In this document: positions 1 through 9,377 of the stretch, piece after piece | Numbering within the stretch: position 1 is the stretch's first letter | Layout: the number at the start of each line of letters is the position of its first letter | NCBI GenBank assembly: GCA_023419535.1 | Contig: JAEZXX010000083.1 | Span: 1 to 64,000 of the forward strand | DNA from: Pseudomonadota bacterium | GTDB lineage: Bacteria > Pseudomonadota > Alphaproteobacteria > Rhizobiales > Rhizobiaceae | DNA: 64,000 nucleotides | Direction of reading: 5' to 3' | The notes under the pieces: generated by a model | The model's input: the letters and a program-made list of their open reading frames with translations, nothing else | What the model was told of the DNA's origin: nothing | Databases searched by the model: none | Position numbers and translations under genes: made by a program

Positions 1-470
1 CGACCGCACCGGCCCCGGCCGCAGCGGCGCCCGCCGCACCGACCACCGTCGCCGCCGAGGCGCAGGTCGCGGCCGTAGCCCCTGCCTCCAGCGGCATCAG
101 CCAGTTCCGCTGGCCGGTCCAGGGCCGCGTCGTGCGCGGCTTCGGCGACCGCAACGGCTCGCGCCGCTCCGACGGCCTCGACATCTCCGTGCCGCAGGGC
201 TCGCCGGTGAAGGCGGCCGAGAACGGCGTCGTCATCTATGCGGGCGAGGGCCTGAAGGAGTTCGGCAAGACCGTCCTCATCCGGCACGACAACGGCCTCG
301 TCACCGTCTATGGGCACGCCGACGAGATCCTGGTTGAGCGCGGCGCGACGGTCCGGCGCGGTCAGGACATCGCCAAGGCGGGCATGACCGGCGAGACGGA
401 CGTGCCGATGCTGCACTTCGAGGTCCGCAAGGACTCGACCCCGGTCGACCCGACGCAGTTCCTCGGCTGA
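1..470 (+). CDS. M23 (LytM-type) murein hydrolase activator, 3' part only
   Basis: The reading frame is open from the left edge, so the N-terminus (signal peptide, coiled coils) is outside the window. After an Ala/Pro-rich linker comes a LytM/peptidase M23 fold ending LHFEVRKDSTPVDPTQFLG. The zinc ligands look degenerate: where active enzymes have HxGxD this protein reads RSDGLD, and the HxH motif reads MLH. That pattern is known from NlpD and EnvC, which do not cut peptidoglycan but activate division amidases in the periplasm. The inferred role is therefore amidase activation. A strong hairpin terminator follows 35 bases after the stop. The neighbours (DUF815 ATPase, yajC, secDF) match the usual rhizobial order downstream of surE-pcm-nlpD. 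Confidence 0.85.
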   Translation, partial: TAPAPAAAAPAAPTTVAAEAQVAAVAPASSGISQFRWPVQGRVVRGFGDRNGSRRSDGLDISVPQGSPVKAAENGVVIYAGEGLKEFGKTVLIRHDNGLVTVYGHADEILVERGATVRRGQDIAKAGMTGETDVPMLHFEVRKDSTPVDPTQFLG

Positions 471-504
471 GGGCCATCGATACGGACAGGCGGGGGACCG
501 CTTG

Positions 505-545
505 GACGGGGCCGGGGCCGGGGGGTGCCGGCCCCGTCTTCGTTT
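505..545 (+). terminator. Rho-independent terminator after the M23 gene
   Basis: A perfect 11-bp stem (505-515 with 528-538, GACGGGGCCGG/CCGGCCCCGTC) encloses a G-rich 12-base loop and is followed by TTCGTTT. It lies between the converging M23 and DUF815 genes. Confidence 0.75.
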
Positions 546-597
546 CGAAGCATGTCCAGCCGGAGCGGACCGGCTCCGGCTTCGGACGATGCCGACG

Positions 598-1452
598 CTA
601 ACCGATGCGCCGGCCCTTCGAGGCCGCGAAATCCTGGACGAACTGGAACGCCACGCGGCCCGAGCGGCTGCCGCGCGTCGTCGCCCATTCCAGGGCCCTG
701 GCACGGACCTCGCCGTCGTCGGCCTCGACCCCGAAGGCCTCGAGATAACGCGAGACCATAGTCAGGTAGTCGTCCTGCGAACAGGCGTGGAAGCCGAGCC
801 AGAGGCCGAAGCGGTCCGAGAGCGAGACCTTCTCCTCCACCGCCTCGCCCGGCATGATCGCGGTCGCGCGCTCGTTCTCCATCATGTCGCGCGGCAGGAG
901 ATGGCGCCGGTTGGAGGTCGCGTAGAAGAGGACGTTCGGCGGGCGGCCTTCGACGCCGCCGTCCAGCGCCGCCTTCAGCGATTTGTAGGACGTGTCGTCG
1001 TGATCGAAGGAGAGGTCGTCGCAGAAGATCAGGGCCGGCACGCCCGCCTGGCGCAGATGCACCATCAGGCCGGGGAGATGGTCGATGTCCTCGCGGTGCA
1101 CCTCGATCAGCTTCAGCGGCGTCTGAGGCGTCGAGACGGCGGCCTGCACCGCCTTGACGAGCGAGGACTTGCCCATGCCCCGCGCGCCCCAGAGGAGCGC
1201 GTTGTTGGCCGGCAATCCGCCCGCGAAGCGGCGCGTGTTCTCCAGAAGAATGTCGCGGGCCCGGTCGATGCCGGCGAGAAGCTCGATCGGCACGCGCGCG
1301 ACCTTGGGAACCGGGCGCAGGCTCATCGGCGGCTCGAAGACGAAGCAGTCGGCGGGCGTCAGGTCGGGCGCTTGCGGTCGGGGAGGGGCCGAACGCTCCA
1401 GCGCGACCGCGATCCGCTCCAGCGTTCCCAATAGCTCGTCCAGCCGTTCCAT
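598..1452 (-). CDS. DUF815-family ATP-binding protein
   Basis: This is a 284-residue P-loop ATPase of the DUF815 family, an AAA-like group of unknown function. Walker A is at residues 89-97 (GARGMGKSS) and a Walker B-like strand LIFCDDLSF is at about 141-149. A sensor-like FYATSNRRHLLP follows, typical of AAA proteins. An open frame continues upstream, but the ATG at 1452 is preferred because GGAGGG sits just before it and the family normally begins MERLDELL-like. It is divergent from yajC and convergent with the M23 gene. No substrate is known. The position between nlpD and yajC is conserved in rhizobia, which argues for a housekeeping role without identifying it. Confidence 0.85.
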   Translation of the reverse strand: MERLDELLGTLERIAVALERSAPPRPQAPDLTPADCFVFEPPMSLRPVPKVARVPIELLAGIDRARDILLENTRRFAGGLPANNALLWGARGMGKSSLVKAVQAAVSTPQTPLKLIEVHREDIDHLPGLMVHLRQAGVPALIFCDDLSFDHDDTSYKSLKAALDGGVEGRPPNVLFYATSNRRHLLPRDMMENERATAIMPGEAVEEKVSLSDRFGLWLGFHACSQDDYLTMVSRYLEAFGVEADDGEVRARALEWATTRGSRSGRVAFQFVQDFAASKGRRIG

Positions 1453-1599
1453 CGCGCCCTCCGATTTCGCCGGGACGGGCGGCCGTCGGGCCGGACCGTC
1501 CCGGAATGTTGCATTCGGGGGGACCGTTCGTATATTGCGCGCGACTCGTAAAGCCCCGGCGAAACCGCCTGCGGGCGCACCATCCCCCGAGGAGAGATC

Positions 1600-1938
1600 A
1601 TGTTCGTGACGCCGGCCTACGCGCAGACTGCAGCTGGAGGGGGCGCCGAGAGCATCCTGATCTCGATCCTGCCCTTCGTCGCCGTCTTCGCCATCATGTA
1701 CTTCCTCATCATCCGGCCGCAGCGCCGGGCGATGAAGACCCGCGAGGAGATGCTGAAGAACATCCGCCGCGGCGACACCGTGATCACCGGCGGCGGGATC
1801 ATCGCCAAGGTTACCAAGGTGATGGACAACGGCGAGCTCGAGGTCCAGATCTCCGAACAGGTGAAGGTCCGCGTCCTGCAGTCCATGGTCGCCGACGTCC
1901 GGGTGAAGGGCGAGCCGCAGGCCGCCAACACGAAATAG
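1600..1938 (+). CDS. yajC: Sec translocase accessory subunit YajC
   Basis: This is a 112-residue inner-membrane protein with one N-terminal transmembrane helix (about residues 20-39) and a cytoplasmic domain carrying the family signature IIRPQRRAMK followed by GDTVITGGGIIAKV. YajC associates with SecD and SecF in the SecYEG holotranslocon. The ATG at 1600 is preceded by GGAGAG at a good distance. secDF lies 123 bases downstream on the same strand; a small perfect hairpin (CACCTTC/GAAGGTG) directly follows the yajC stop and might reduce read-through or stabilise the transcript end. Length and motif order are normal for the family. Confidence 0.97.
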   Translation: MFVTPAYAQTAAGGGAESILISILPFVAVFAIMYFLIIRPQRRAMKTREEMLKNIRRGDTVITGGGIIAKVTKVMDNGELEVQISEQVKVRVLQSMVADVRVKGEPQAANTK

Positions 1939-2061
1939 CCTCACCTTCGTAGGAAGGTGGGCCGTCGGCCGATCCGTTCCCGCGGGTCGGCCTCATTGCC
2001 GTTTTCACGATTGTCCCGGGGACGGCGTTTCCCGGCGCCGTGACCGATCATCGGGCCGATC

Positions 2062-4635
2062 ATGCTGCACTTCTCGCGCTGGAAGACGATAGCGATCCTG
2101 TTTGTCGTGGCGCTGGGCATCTTCGCCGCGCTGCCGAACGTCCTGACGCAGAGCCAGCGCGACGCGCTCCCACACTTCTTCCCCACCAACCCGATGACGC
2201 TCGGGCTCGACCTGCAGGGCGGGTCCTACATCCTGCTCGAGGTCGACCGGAATTCGCTGGTCAACGACCGGCTGCAGTCGGCGCGCGACGAGGTCCGCCT
2301 CGCGATGCGCAACGCCGGCATCGCCTATTCGGGCCTGGCCGAGACCGGCCAGCTCGTCGACTTCCGCCTTCGCGATCCCTCGCAGAGCCAAGCCGCCCGC
2401 ACCGCGCTGCAGCCGCTGCTCGACCCGATCTCCTCCGGCATGCTGACCGGCGGGGCGGTCACCGAATTCCAGCTGGCCGAGCCGCAGCCGGGCGTGTTTC
2501 GCCTGTCCTTGACCGACCAGGGCATCGACTACCGCCTCTCCACCGCCGTCTCGCAGTCGATCGAGGTGGTGCGCCGGCGCGTCGACGAGGTCGGCACGAC
2601 CGAGCCGATCATCCAGCGCCAGGGCCTCGACCGCATCATGGTGCAGGTGCCGGGCCTCGACGATCCGGACCGGCTGAAGTCGCTCCTCGACCAGACCGCC
2701 CAGCTCACCTTCCGCCTCGTCGACCAGACCGTGTCGCCCGACGCGGTGGCGAGCGGTCAGGAGCGGGCGCCGGCCGGCACCGAACTTCTCTACACCACCG
2801 ACGATCCGCCGTTCCCGATCCTCGTCCAACGCCAGGTGATGGTGTCGGGCGAAATGCTGACCGACGCGCAGGCCGGCTTCAGCCAGCAGAACCAGCCGGT
2901 CGTGAACATCCGCTTCGATTCTCGCGGCGCCCAGCGCTTCGGCGCGGTGACGCAAGCGAACGTCAACCGCCCCTTCGCCATCGTCCTCGACAATCAGGTG
3001 CTGTCGGCGCCGAACATCAACGAGCCGATCCTCGGCGGCCAGGCGCAGATTTCGGGCAATTTCACCACCGACACGGCGAACGACCTCGCGGTGCTCCTGC
3101 GCGCCGGCGCGCTGCCCGCGACGCTGAACATCATCGAGGAGCGGACCGTCGGTCCGGGCCTCGGCGCCGATTCCATCGCGGCCGGGCAGAACGCCGGCAT
3201 CATCGCCGCGATCCTCGTCGTCGGCTTCATGTTCGCCGCCTACGGCTTCCTCGGCCTCATCGCCAACGTCGCGCTCTTCGTGAACGTCGTGCTCCTGGTC
3301 GCGCTCCTGTCGTTCCTCGGGGCGACTCTGACCCTGCCCGGTATCGCCGGCATCGTGCTCACCATGGGCATGGCGGTCGATTCGAACGTCCTGATCTACG
3401 AGCGCATGCTGGAGGAGCGGAAGGCCGGGCGCTCGGTGATGCAGTCGCTCGACGCCGGCTTCCAGAAAGCGTTCGGCACGATCATCGACGCCAACATCAC
3501 CTCGCTGATCGCCGCGGGCGTCCTGTTCTTCCTCGGCTCCGGTCCGATCCGCGGCTTCGCGGTGACCTTCGCGCTCGGCATCCTCACCACGCTCTTCACC
3601 GCGACGACCCTGACGCGCTGGCTGGTGGCGATGTGGGTGAAGCGCTCCAAGCCCAAGGAGGTGCCGCGCGGTTACGCGACGAGCTTCATTCCGCACACGC
3701 CGAAGATTCCCTTCATGGCGGCGCGCAAGTTCGCCTTCGCCGCGACGATCCTCGCCTCCATCGGCTCGGTGGCGGGCTTCGGGCTGTTCAGCCTGAATTA
3801 CGGCATCGACTTCACCGGCGGCACCGTCATCGAGGCGCAGGCACGCGGCGAGGCCGCCGATGTCGGGCAGATCCGGCAGGACCTCTCCAGCATCATCGAC
3901 GGCGAGGTGCAGGTCCAGGAGTTCGGCGGCCCGCGCGACGTGCTGATCCGCTTCGCCGTGCAGCCGATCGACCTGGAGACGCCGCAGGCCAGCACCAACG
4001 CGGTGCGCGCCGCGCTGTCGGCCGACTACGACTTCCAGCGCGTCGAGGTCGTCGGACCGACCGTCTCGGGCGAACTCGCCGCCGCCGCCATCCTCGGCGT
4101 GATCGGGGCGATGCTCTGCATCATGGTCTATATCTGGCTGCGCTTCGAATGGCAGTTCGCGGTCGGCGCGATCGTCTCGACCTTCCACGACGTCATCCTG
4201 ATGGTCGGCTTCCTCGTGGTGACGCGGCTGGAGTTCAACCTCTCGTCCATCGCCGCGATCCTGACCATCGTCGGCTACTCGCTGAACGACACGATCGTCG
4301 TCTACGACCGCATGCGCGAGAACTTGCGCAAGTACAAGAAGATGCCGATCGCCGAGGTCATCGACCTGTCGCTGAACGAGACGCTGCGGCGCACGATCCT
4401 GACCGGCGTGACGATGATGCTGGCGCTGATCGCGCTCTACTTCTTCGGCGGCGACGTGATCCGCACCTTCGTCCTGCCGATGATCGTCGGCGTGCTCGTC
4501 GGCGTCTACTCCTCGGTGTTCATCGCCGGGCCGATGCTGATCTACTTCCAGCTTCGAAAGGTGAACGCCAAGGGCGAGGTGATCGAGGAGGAAGAGCCGA
4601 CCCCGCCCGGCGTCGCACGCCCGAACCGCGCCTGA
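2062..4635 (+). CDS. secDF: Protein translocase SecDF, SecD and SecF fused in one chain
   Basis: This 857-residue RND-type membrane protein uses the proton gradient to help complete Sec export on the periplasmic side. The SecD half (about 1-530) has TM1 near residues 11-28, the DLQGG motif (LGLDLQGGSYILLEVD), a large P1 periplasmic domain and TM2-6 including MGMAVDSNVLIYERM. The SecF half starts near residue 542 with its own first helix, then YGIDFTGGT and TIVGYSLNDTIVVYDRMREN. A single SecDF chain is common in rhizobia and in Bacillus, whereas E. coli has two proteins. The stop overlaps the next start (TGATG), so the downstream gene is translationally coupled. No strong ribosome binding site is visible before the ATG at 2062. 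Confidence 0.97.
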   Translation: MLHFSRWKTIAILFVVALGIFAALPNVLTQSQRDALPHFFPTNPMTLGLDLQGGSYILLEVDRNSLVNDRLQSARDEVRLAMRNAGIAYSGLAETGQLVDFRLRDPSQSQAARTALQPLLDPISSGMLTGGAVTEFQLAEPQPGVFRLSLTDQGIDYRLSTAVSQSIEVVRRRVDEVGTTEPIIQRQGLDRIMVQVPGLDDPDRLKSLLDQTAQLTFRLVDQTVSPDAVASGQERAPAGTELLYTTDDPPFPILVQRQVMVSGEMLTDAQAGFSQQNQPVVNIRFDSRGAQRFGAVTQANVNRPFAIVLDNQVLSAPNINEPILGGQAQISGNFTTDTANDLAVLLRAGALPATLNIIEERTVGPGLGADSIAAGQNAGIIAAILVVGFMFAAYGFLGLIANVALFVNVVLLVALLSFLGATLTLPGIAGIVLTMGMAVDSNVLIYERMLEERKAGRSVMQSLDAGFQKAFGTIIDANITSLIAAGVLFFLGSGPIRGFAVTFALGILTTLFTATTLTRWLVAMWVKRSKPKEVPRGYATSFIPHTPKIPFMAARKFAFAATILASIGSVAGFGLFSLNYGIDFTGGTVIEAQARGEAADVGQIRQDLSSIIDGEVQVQEFGGPRDVLIRFAVQPIDLETPQASTNAVRAALSADYDFQRVEVVGPTVSGELAAAAILGVIGAMLCIMVYIWLRFEWQFAVGAIVSTFHDVILMVGFLVVTRLEFNLSSIAAILTIVGYSLNDTIVVYDRMRENLRKYKKMPIAEVIDLSLNETLRRTILTGVTMMLALIALYFFGGDVIRTFVLPMIVGVLVGVYSSVFIAGPMLIYFQLRKVNAKGEVIEEEEPTPPGVARPNRA

Positions 4636-5033
4636 TGTCGGACCCGCTCGACCCGCAGGTGCGCGACGCCCACTATCCGCGCCGCGCGCCCATCGATTCC
4701 TACGGCAATGGCGGCTTCCGCTTCGCCGACATGTCGCACCGCGGATCGCTTCTGTGCCTGCCCTCCGGCATCTACGGCTGGTCGGCGAGCGCCGAGGCGC
4801 CGTTTGCGGGGGATCGCCTGTCCATCGCCTTCGAGGAGCCGGCGACGGAGCTGCGCTTCATGCTGTTCGGCACCGGCGTCGATCTGCGCCGGGTGCCCGC
4901 AGCGCTGCTCGACCGCTTCCGCAAGGCCGGCATCTCCTGCGACGCCATGTCGACCGGGGCGGCGGTGCGCACCTACAACATCATGCTCGCCGAGGGACGG
5001 CCCGTCGGAGCGGCGCTCGTCGCCGTCGACTGA
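4635..5033 (+). CDS. Mth938-like domain protein
   Basis: This 132-residue soluble protein belongs to the Mth938/NDUFAF3-like family, seen from the pattern IDSYGNGGFRF followed by LLCLPSGIYGW and a central LRFMLFGTGVDLR. The mitochondrial relative NDUFAF3 is a complex I assembly factor; the bacterial function is not established. The start codon overlaps the secDF stop by one base, and the next gene begins five bases after its stop, so these genes are almost certainly co-transcribed. Notably the next gene resembles NDUFAF6, another complex I assembly factor. The pair may therefore share a role in respiratory complex or membrane-protein biogenesis; that link is inference. Confidence 0.88.
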   Translation: MSDPLDPQVRDAHYPRRAPIDSYGNGGFRFADMSHRGSLLCLPSGIYGWSASAEAPFAGDRLSIAFEEPATELRFMLFGTGVDLRRVPAALLDRFRKAGISCDAMSTGAAVRTYNIMLAEGRPVGAALVAVD

Positions 5034-5038
5034 GCGCG

Positions 5039-5881
5039 ATGGCGTCCGAACCCGACGGCCGCGGGCGGGCGGAGGCCTTCGCGCACTGCGCGACGCTGGT
5101 CGAGGAGGCCGATCCGGAACGGGCGACGGCGATCTTGTTCGCGGCGCCCGAGAAGGGGCCCTTCCTGTACGCTCTCTATGCCTTCGATCTGGAGGCGGCC
5201 GGCGTGCGCGAGCGCGTCACGCAGCCGATCCCCGGCGAAATGCGCCTGCAATGGTGGCGCGAGCGGATCGAGGCGGCGCCCGCCGGAGGCGAGGAGGCTT
5301 CTCCCGTCGCCGCGGCGCTCGCCGAGACGATCCGGTCGAACGCTCTGCCCATCCCGGCCTTCGACCGGCTGCTCGAAGCGCGCATCTTCGATCTCTATGA
5401 CGACCCCATGTCCTCGCGGGAGGCGTTCGAAGCCTATGCCGGCGAGACGGCGTCGACGGTCGTGACCCTTGCGGCCATGATCCTCGACCGGGACTCGGCG
5501 CCCCTCGTCGCGGGCCTCGCGGGCCACGCCGGCGTCGCCGCGCTCTGCCGGTCCGTCCTGCTGCGCGAGGCTGCGCATTCGGCGCGCGGGCAGGTCTTCG
5601 TTCCGGCCGACATTCTCGCCTCGGTCGGGCTGGACCGGACGCGATGGCTGGAAGGTGGAGAGGCGGCGGAGCCGGCCCGTGCCGCGATGCGCGCGCTCGG
5701 CCGGGACCATCTGGCGAAGGTCGAGACGGGCTGGTCCCGGATCCCGCGCGCTCTGCGCCCCGCCTTCCTGCCGGTGCGGCTGCTCGCGCCGGCCTTCGAG
5801 ACGCGAGGCCGGACAGCGCCCGTCGGCCCGCTCGCGCGCACGTGGCGGTACTGGCGCTGGATGCGCAGCGGGAACGCCTGA
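5039..5881 (+). CDS. Squalene/phytoene synthase superfamily protein, NDUFAF6-like
   Basis: This is a 280-residue all-alpha protein of the trans-isoprenyl diphosphate synthase fold. It contains the NDUFAF6-type signatures YALYAFDLE, PIPGEMRLQWWRERIE and FDLYDDPMSS. The aspartate-rich DxxxD motifs that bind prenyl diphosphates in real phytoene or squalene synthases are not conserved, so prenyl-transferase activity is doubtful. The mitochondrial homologue NDUFAF6 assists complex I assembly. The ATG at 5039 is five bases after the Mth938-like stop. Together with that NDUFAF3-related gene and secDF it forms an operon conserved in many alphaproteobacteria. Confidence 0.85.
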   Translation: MASEPDGRGRAEAFAHCATLVEEADPERATAILFAAPEKGPFLYALYAFDLEAAGVRERVTQPIPGEMRLQWWRERIEAAPAGGEEASPVAAALAETIRSNALPIPAFDRLLEARIFDLYDDPMSSREAFEAYAGETASTVVTLAAMILDRDSAPLVAGLAGHAGVAALCRSVLLREAAHSARGQVFVPADILASVGLDRTRWLEGGEAAEPARAAMRALGRDHLAKVETGWSRIPRALRPAFLPVRLLAPAFETRGRTAPVGPLARTWRYWRWMRSGNA

Positions 5882-5882
5882 A

Positions 5883-7697
5883 TTGGCCCGCGCGACCGCG
5901 TCCGGCTCCACGGTTCGCGCCTTCGGGGCCCGGGTCGGGGCCGCCGTCGAGCGGTTCCCGGCCGCCATCCTCTTCGTCCTCCTCTTCACCCTGGCCGCGA
6001 ACCGGCTGGTGGCGCTGTCGGACCCGTCCGGGCCGGATTGGCGGCTTCTCTTCTCGCTGATCGGAGCGGCCGCGGCGGCGACCGCGGCGCATCTCGCCCT
6101 CGAGGTCCGGCACCGGGACGAACTGCTGCGCTTCGCGGTTCCGACCTTCGCCGGGCTCGTCGTCGGGGCACTCGTCCAACGCTCTGCCGTCCCCTTCGTC
6201 GAGGTGCCTCTCATCCTCCTCTGCGCGATCCTCGCGGTCCCGCTCGTTCCCTTTCTCGGGCGCGAACGCGACGGAAACGCCTATTGGCTGTTCTTCCTCT
6301 GGGGCTCCGCGGGCGCCGTTCTCGCCTTCGTCGCGGTCCTCGTCTCGATTTCGGGCCTCACCACCGCGCTGGAGCTCTTCCGCCTCTTCTTCGGGATCGG
6401 GCTCAGCTACGGGGCCTACAGCCACATCTACGCGACGGGCCTCGGTCTCGTCGGCCCGCTCTTCGCGCTGGCCAGCCTGCCCGCGACCGGTCCCGCCGCT
6501 CCCGCCTTCTCGCAGGACGACCGGCTTATCCGGCTGGTGCGGCCGCTCGCGGTCTGGATCGCGCCGGTGCTCCTCCTGCTGCAGGGAACCATCCTGCATC
6601 TCTACGCGCCGATCGCCTTTTTGGGGGGCGACGGGCGGCTCGACGCTGCGATCCTGTCGACCTCCTTCCTGTTCGCGGTCGTCTCGCTGCGCACGGCGCT
6701 CCATCCGTTCCGCGACGATGCGGCGCCGCTCGCCCGGCTTTTCGTGCGCGTCTGGCTGTGGCTCCTCGCGGTGCCGCTGCTTCTGATACTCGCCGCGCTC
6801 ATGCCCTCCGTCGCCGCGGAGGGAATCGAGGAGACGGCCTACGCCCTCGGGGCGGCGGCCGTGGTGGGGGTGCTGATCGTGCTCCTGCAAACGAACCGTC
6901 GGACCGCCGGCGACGTGGTGGCGATCAACGCGCTGGTTCTCGCTGCGATGCTGGTCGCGGCCGCCGGGCCGCTCTCCTTGGCGAACGTCGTCTCGCGCAG
7001 CCAGGCGGCGCTGATCGAAAGCCGCTACGGCGACGCCATCCGGCTGGGCGAGACGCTGGACGAGGAGGACCGGCGGGCTCTCCGGCGCTCCATCACGAGA
7101 CTCGTCGAACTGGACCAGCTCTGGCGGGTGACGGGCATCGTCGGCGAGGAGATGCTGCGCCGTGCCGCGGTGCACGAAGCCGGGTCCTCCACGCTCGTCG
7201 TCGATCGCCTGCTCGCTCTCCTCGGCCTGCCGGACGAACGGAATGAGCCGTCAGAGGACCGGGAACCGACGCGGACCCTCGACGGCAGCGGGCCGGGTGT
7301 CTTCGCGACGGGAGGCTTCGACACGGTGGCTTCCGGTCTGACGTTCTGGCCGTCCCGGACCTCGTGGGACGGGGCGTCCGAGCTCCAGGTCGTCGTCGAG
7401 GGAACGGTGCTGGTGATCCGATCCGGAACGGACGAGGATCGCGTCGACCTTTCGCTGCTCGTCGGCGCCTTGCCGCCCGAACTCTTCGAAACCTTCCAGG
7501 TCGAGCCGCCCGTCGTCGAGCTGAGAACCGCGGGCGGGCGGACCGTCGGCGTCCGCCCGGTCTATCTCACGCTGGATTCGGACGACCGGCCGATCGGCGG
7601 CAATCTGACCCTTCTCCTGCGCGCCCGCGAGTGGGCGTCACTCCGCGGCGACGCCGACGGCCCGGCTCCCGTCGAGCCAGACGGCGCAGTCCGATAG
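5883..7697 (+). CDS. DUF4153-type polytopic membrane protein
   Basis: A protein of about 604 residues: the first half has roughly ten hydrophobic helices (for example [16 protein letters not shown] and [13 protein letters not shown]), the second half is soluble with a beta-rich C-terminus. Its length, helix pattern and position between the NDUFAF6-like gene and trmFO match the DUF4153 membrane proteins of rhizobia, whose function is unknown. No ATG exists near the 5' end; TTG at 5883, one base after the preceding stop, is the best start, with GCGGGA upstream. The 3' end overlaps the convergent trmFO by 60 bases. Start position is less certain than the gene itself. Confidence 0.75.
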   Translation: MARATASGSTVRAFGARVGAAVERFPAAILFVLLFTLAANRLVALSDPSGPDWRLLFSLIGAAAAATAAHLALEVRHRDELLRFAVPTFAGLVVGALVQRSAVPFVEVPLILLCAILAVPLVPFLGRERDGNAYWLFFLWGSAGAVLAFVAVLVSISGLTTALELFRLFFGIGLSYGAYSHIYATGLGLVGPLFALASLPATGPAAPAFSQDDRLIRLVRPLAVWIAPVLLLLQGTILHLYAPIAFLGGDGRLDAAILSTSFLFAVVSLRTALHPFRDDAAPLARLFVRVWLWLLAVPLLLILAALMPSVAAEGIEETAYALGAAAVVGVLIVLLQTNRRTAGDVVAINALVLAAMLVAAAGPLSLANVVSRSQAALIESRYGDAIRLGETLDEEDRRALRRSITRLVELDQLWRVTGIVGEEMLRRAAVHEAGSSTLVVDRLLALLGLPDERNEPSEDREPTRTLDGSGPGVFATGGFDTVASGLTFWPSRTSWDGASELQVVVEGTVLVIRSGTDEDRVDLSLLVGALPPELFETFQVEPPVVELRTAGGRTVGVRPVYLTLDSDDRPIGGNLTLLLRAREWASLRGDADGPAPVEPDGAVR

Positions 7698-9050
7698 GGC
7701 ACGGGCGGCGAGCGCCCGGCGCTTGGCGACCGTCTTCTCCTTGCCGCGCAGCCGCTTGCCCTCCTCCTTCGGCACGACGACCGGCGGGAAGAGCCCGAAA
7801 TTGACGTTCATCGGCTGGAAGGAGCGCTTGCCGCCTTCCTCCTCGGCCTCGATATGGCCGCCGGTGATGTGGGCGAGGAGCGCGCCCATCGCCGTCGTCG
7901 CGGGAGGCGCGACGGGTGTTGCGCCCAGCGCCTCGGCGCTGGCGAAGCGTCCGGCCATCAGGCCGACGGCCGCCGATTCGACGTAGCCCTCGCAGCCGGT
8001 GATCTGGCCCGCGAAGCGGATGTCGGGCCGCGACGTCAGGCGCAGCGTGGCGTCGAGAAGACGCGGGCTGTCGAGATAGGTGTTGCGGTGCAGCCCTCCG
8101 AGCCGCGCGAACTCGGCATTCTCGAGGCCCGGAATGGTTCGGAACAGGCGGACCTGCTCGGCATATTTCAGCTTCGTCTGGAAGCCGACCATGTTGTAGA
8201 GCGTGCCGAGCGCATTGTCCTGACGCAGCTGCACGACTGCGTAGGCCTTGACGTCCGGATTGTGGGCGTTGGTCAGGCCCATCGGCTTCATCGGCCCGTG
8301 GCGCAGCGTCTCGGGGCCGCGTTCGGCCATGATCTCGATGGGCAGGCAGCCGTCGAAATAGGGCGTGCCCTCCCACTCGCGGAACTCGGTCTTCTCGCCC
8401 GCGACGAGCCCGGCGACGAACGCCTCGTACTGCGCCTTGTCCATCGGGCAGTTGACGTAGTCCTTGCCCGTCCCGCCGGGGCCGACCTTGTCGTAGCGCG
8501 ACTGGAACCAGGCGACGTCGAGGTCGATCGTCTCGAAATGGACGATCGGAGCGATGGCGTCGAAGAAGGCGAGGGCATCGGCGCCCGTCTCGGCCCGGAT
8601 AGCCTCGGCGAGCGACGGGGCGGTGAGGGGCCCGGTCGCGACGATGGTGCGGCCCCAGTCGGCGGGCGGCAGGCCGGACACCTCCTCGCGGCGAACCTCG
8701 ATCAGCGGATGGTTCTCGATCGCGGCCGTCACGGCCCTGGCGAAGCCCTCGCGATCGACGGCGAGCGCGCCGCCCGCGGGCACCTGATGCGCGTCGGCGC
8801 AGCGCATGATGAGCGAGCCGGCGAGCCGCATCTCGGCATGGATGACGCCGACCGCGTTGGCGGTCGCGTCGTCGGAGCGGAAGGAGTTGGAGCAGACGAG
8901 CTCGGCCAGCTGGTCGGTGTGGTGGGCGTCGGTGCCCCTCACGCCCCGCATCTCGTGAAGAACGACGGGAACGCCGCTCTGCGCGATCTGCCAGGAGGCC
9001 TCGGAGCCGGCGAGCCCGCCGCCGACGACATGGATGGGTGCGTTCGACAT
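7638..9050 (-). CDS. trmFO: Methylenetetrahydrofolate-tRNA-(uracil-5-)-methyltransferase
   Basis: This 470-residue flavoprotein forms 5-methyluridine at position 54 of tRNA, using methylenetetrahydrofolate as carbon donor and FAD/NAD(P)H as reductant. The FAD-binding GGGLAGSEA motif is at residues 10-18, and the family motifs [21 protein letters not shown] and FDGCLPIE follow in order. Length is normal. The ATG at 9050 gives the usual [12 protein letters not shown] beginning; an in-frame ATG at 9062 would add four residues and has GGTGGG upstream, so either may be used. It lies 75 bases downstream of the sRNA array on the same strand, and its 3' end overlaps the DUF4153 gene tail to tail. Confidence 0.96.
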   Translation of the reverse strand: MSNAPIHVVGGGLAGSEASWQIAQSGVPVVLHEMRGVRGTDAHHTDQLAELVCSNSFRSDDATANAVGVIHAEMRLAGSLIMRCADAHQVPAGGALAVDREGFARAVTAAIENHPLIEVRREEVSGLPPADWGRTIVATGPLTAPSLAEAIRAETGADALAFFDAIAPIVHFETIDLDVAWFQSRYDKVGPGGTGKDYVNCPMDKAQYEAFVAGLVAGEKTEFREWEGTPYFDGCLPIEIMAERGPETLRHGPMKPMGLTNAHNPDVKAYAVVQLRQDNALGTLYNMVGFQTKLKYAEQVRLFRTIPGLENAEFARLGGLHRNTYLDSPRLLDATLRLTSRPDIRFAGQITGCEGYVESAAVGLMAGRFASAEALGATPVAPPATTAMGALLAHITGGHIEAEEEGGKRSFQPMNVNFGLFPPVVVPKEEGKRLRGKEKTVAKRRALAARALSDCAVWLDGSRAVGVAAE

Positions 9051-9125
9051 GGGCGCGTTCATAGACGATGCGGCCCACCGTCCGCAAACCCCTCGCGACG
9101 TGCAAGCCCTTGCGCACAAACGACA

Positions 9126-9248
9126 ACGCCCGCCGGGGGAGGACCGGCGGGCGTCGTATACGGCCTCTCGCTGGGAGGAGGATGCGAGAGGCACACTTCG
9201 CTGCGGCCCTGGGAGGAGGATGGGCGGCAAGCGAAACTCTTGAACTTT
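9126..9248 (-). ncRNA. Anti-Shine-Dalgarno sRNA, copy 3, with terminator-like 3' hairpin
   Basis: This is the most divergent copy. Hairpin A (9206-9225) has a shorter stem, hairpin B (9163-9192) is extended to GCCTCTCGC/GCGAGAGGC, and hairpin C (9126-9154) has an 11-bp stem. On the minus strand hairpin C is followed by TGTCGTTTG, so it probably ends the whole transcript. trmFO begins about 75 bases further on. Confidence 0.82.
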
Positions 9249-9250
9249 TC

Positions 9251-9373
9251 GGTGCCCGTCGGGGGAGGACCGACGGGCACCGTTTGGGAAGCTCTCGCTG
9301 GGAGGAGGATGCGAGAGCCTCTATCCGCTACGGCCCTGGGAGGAGGATGGGCCGCGAGCGAAACCTTTGATCT
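9251..9373 (-). ncRNA. Anti-Shine-Dalgarno sRNA, copy 2
   Basis: This is the second tandem copy, with hairpin A at 9332-9353, hairpin B at 9291-9318 and hairpin C at 9251-9281. The leader before hairpin A (minus strand TCAAAGGTTTCGCT) resembles the leaders of copies 1 and 3. Hairpin C has a base-pair covariation (CCGTCGG with CCGACGG) relative to copies 1 and 3 (CCGCCGG/CCGGCGG). That is direct evidence that the stem is maintained. Confidence 0.85.
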
Positions 9374-9377
9374 CTGC

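Noticed and set aside
2005..4188. A 727-codon open frame on the minus strand opposite secDF
   Set aside because: It lies entirely antisense to secDF, is rich in Arg/Asp/His in the way of GC-rich shadow frames and has no domain or ribosome binding site.
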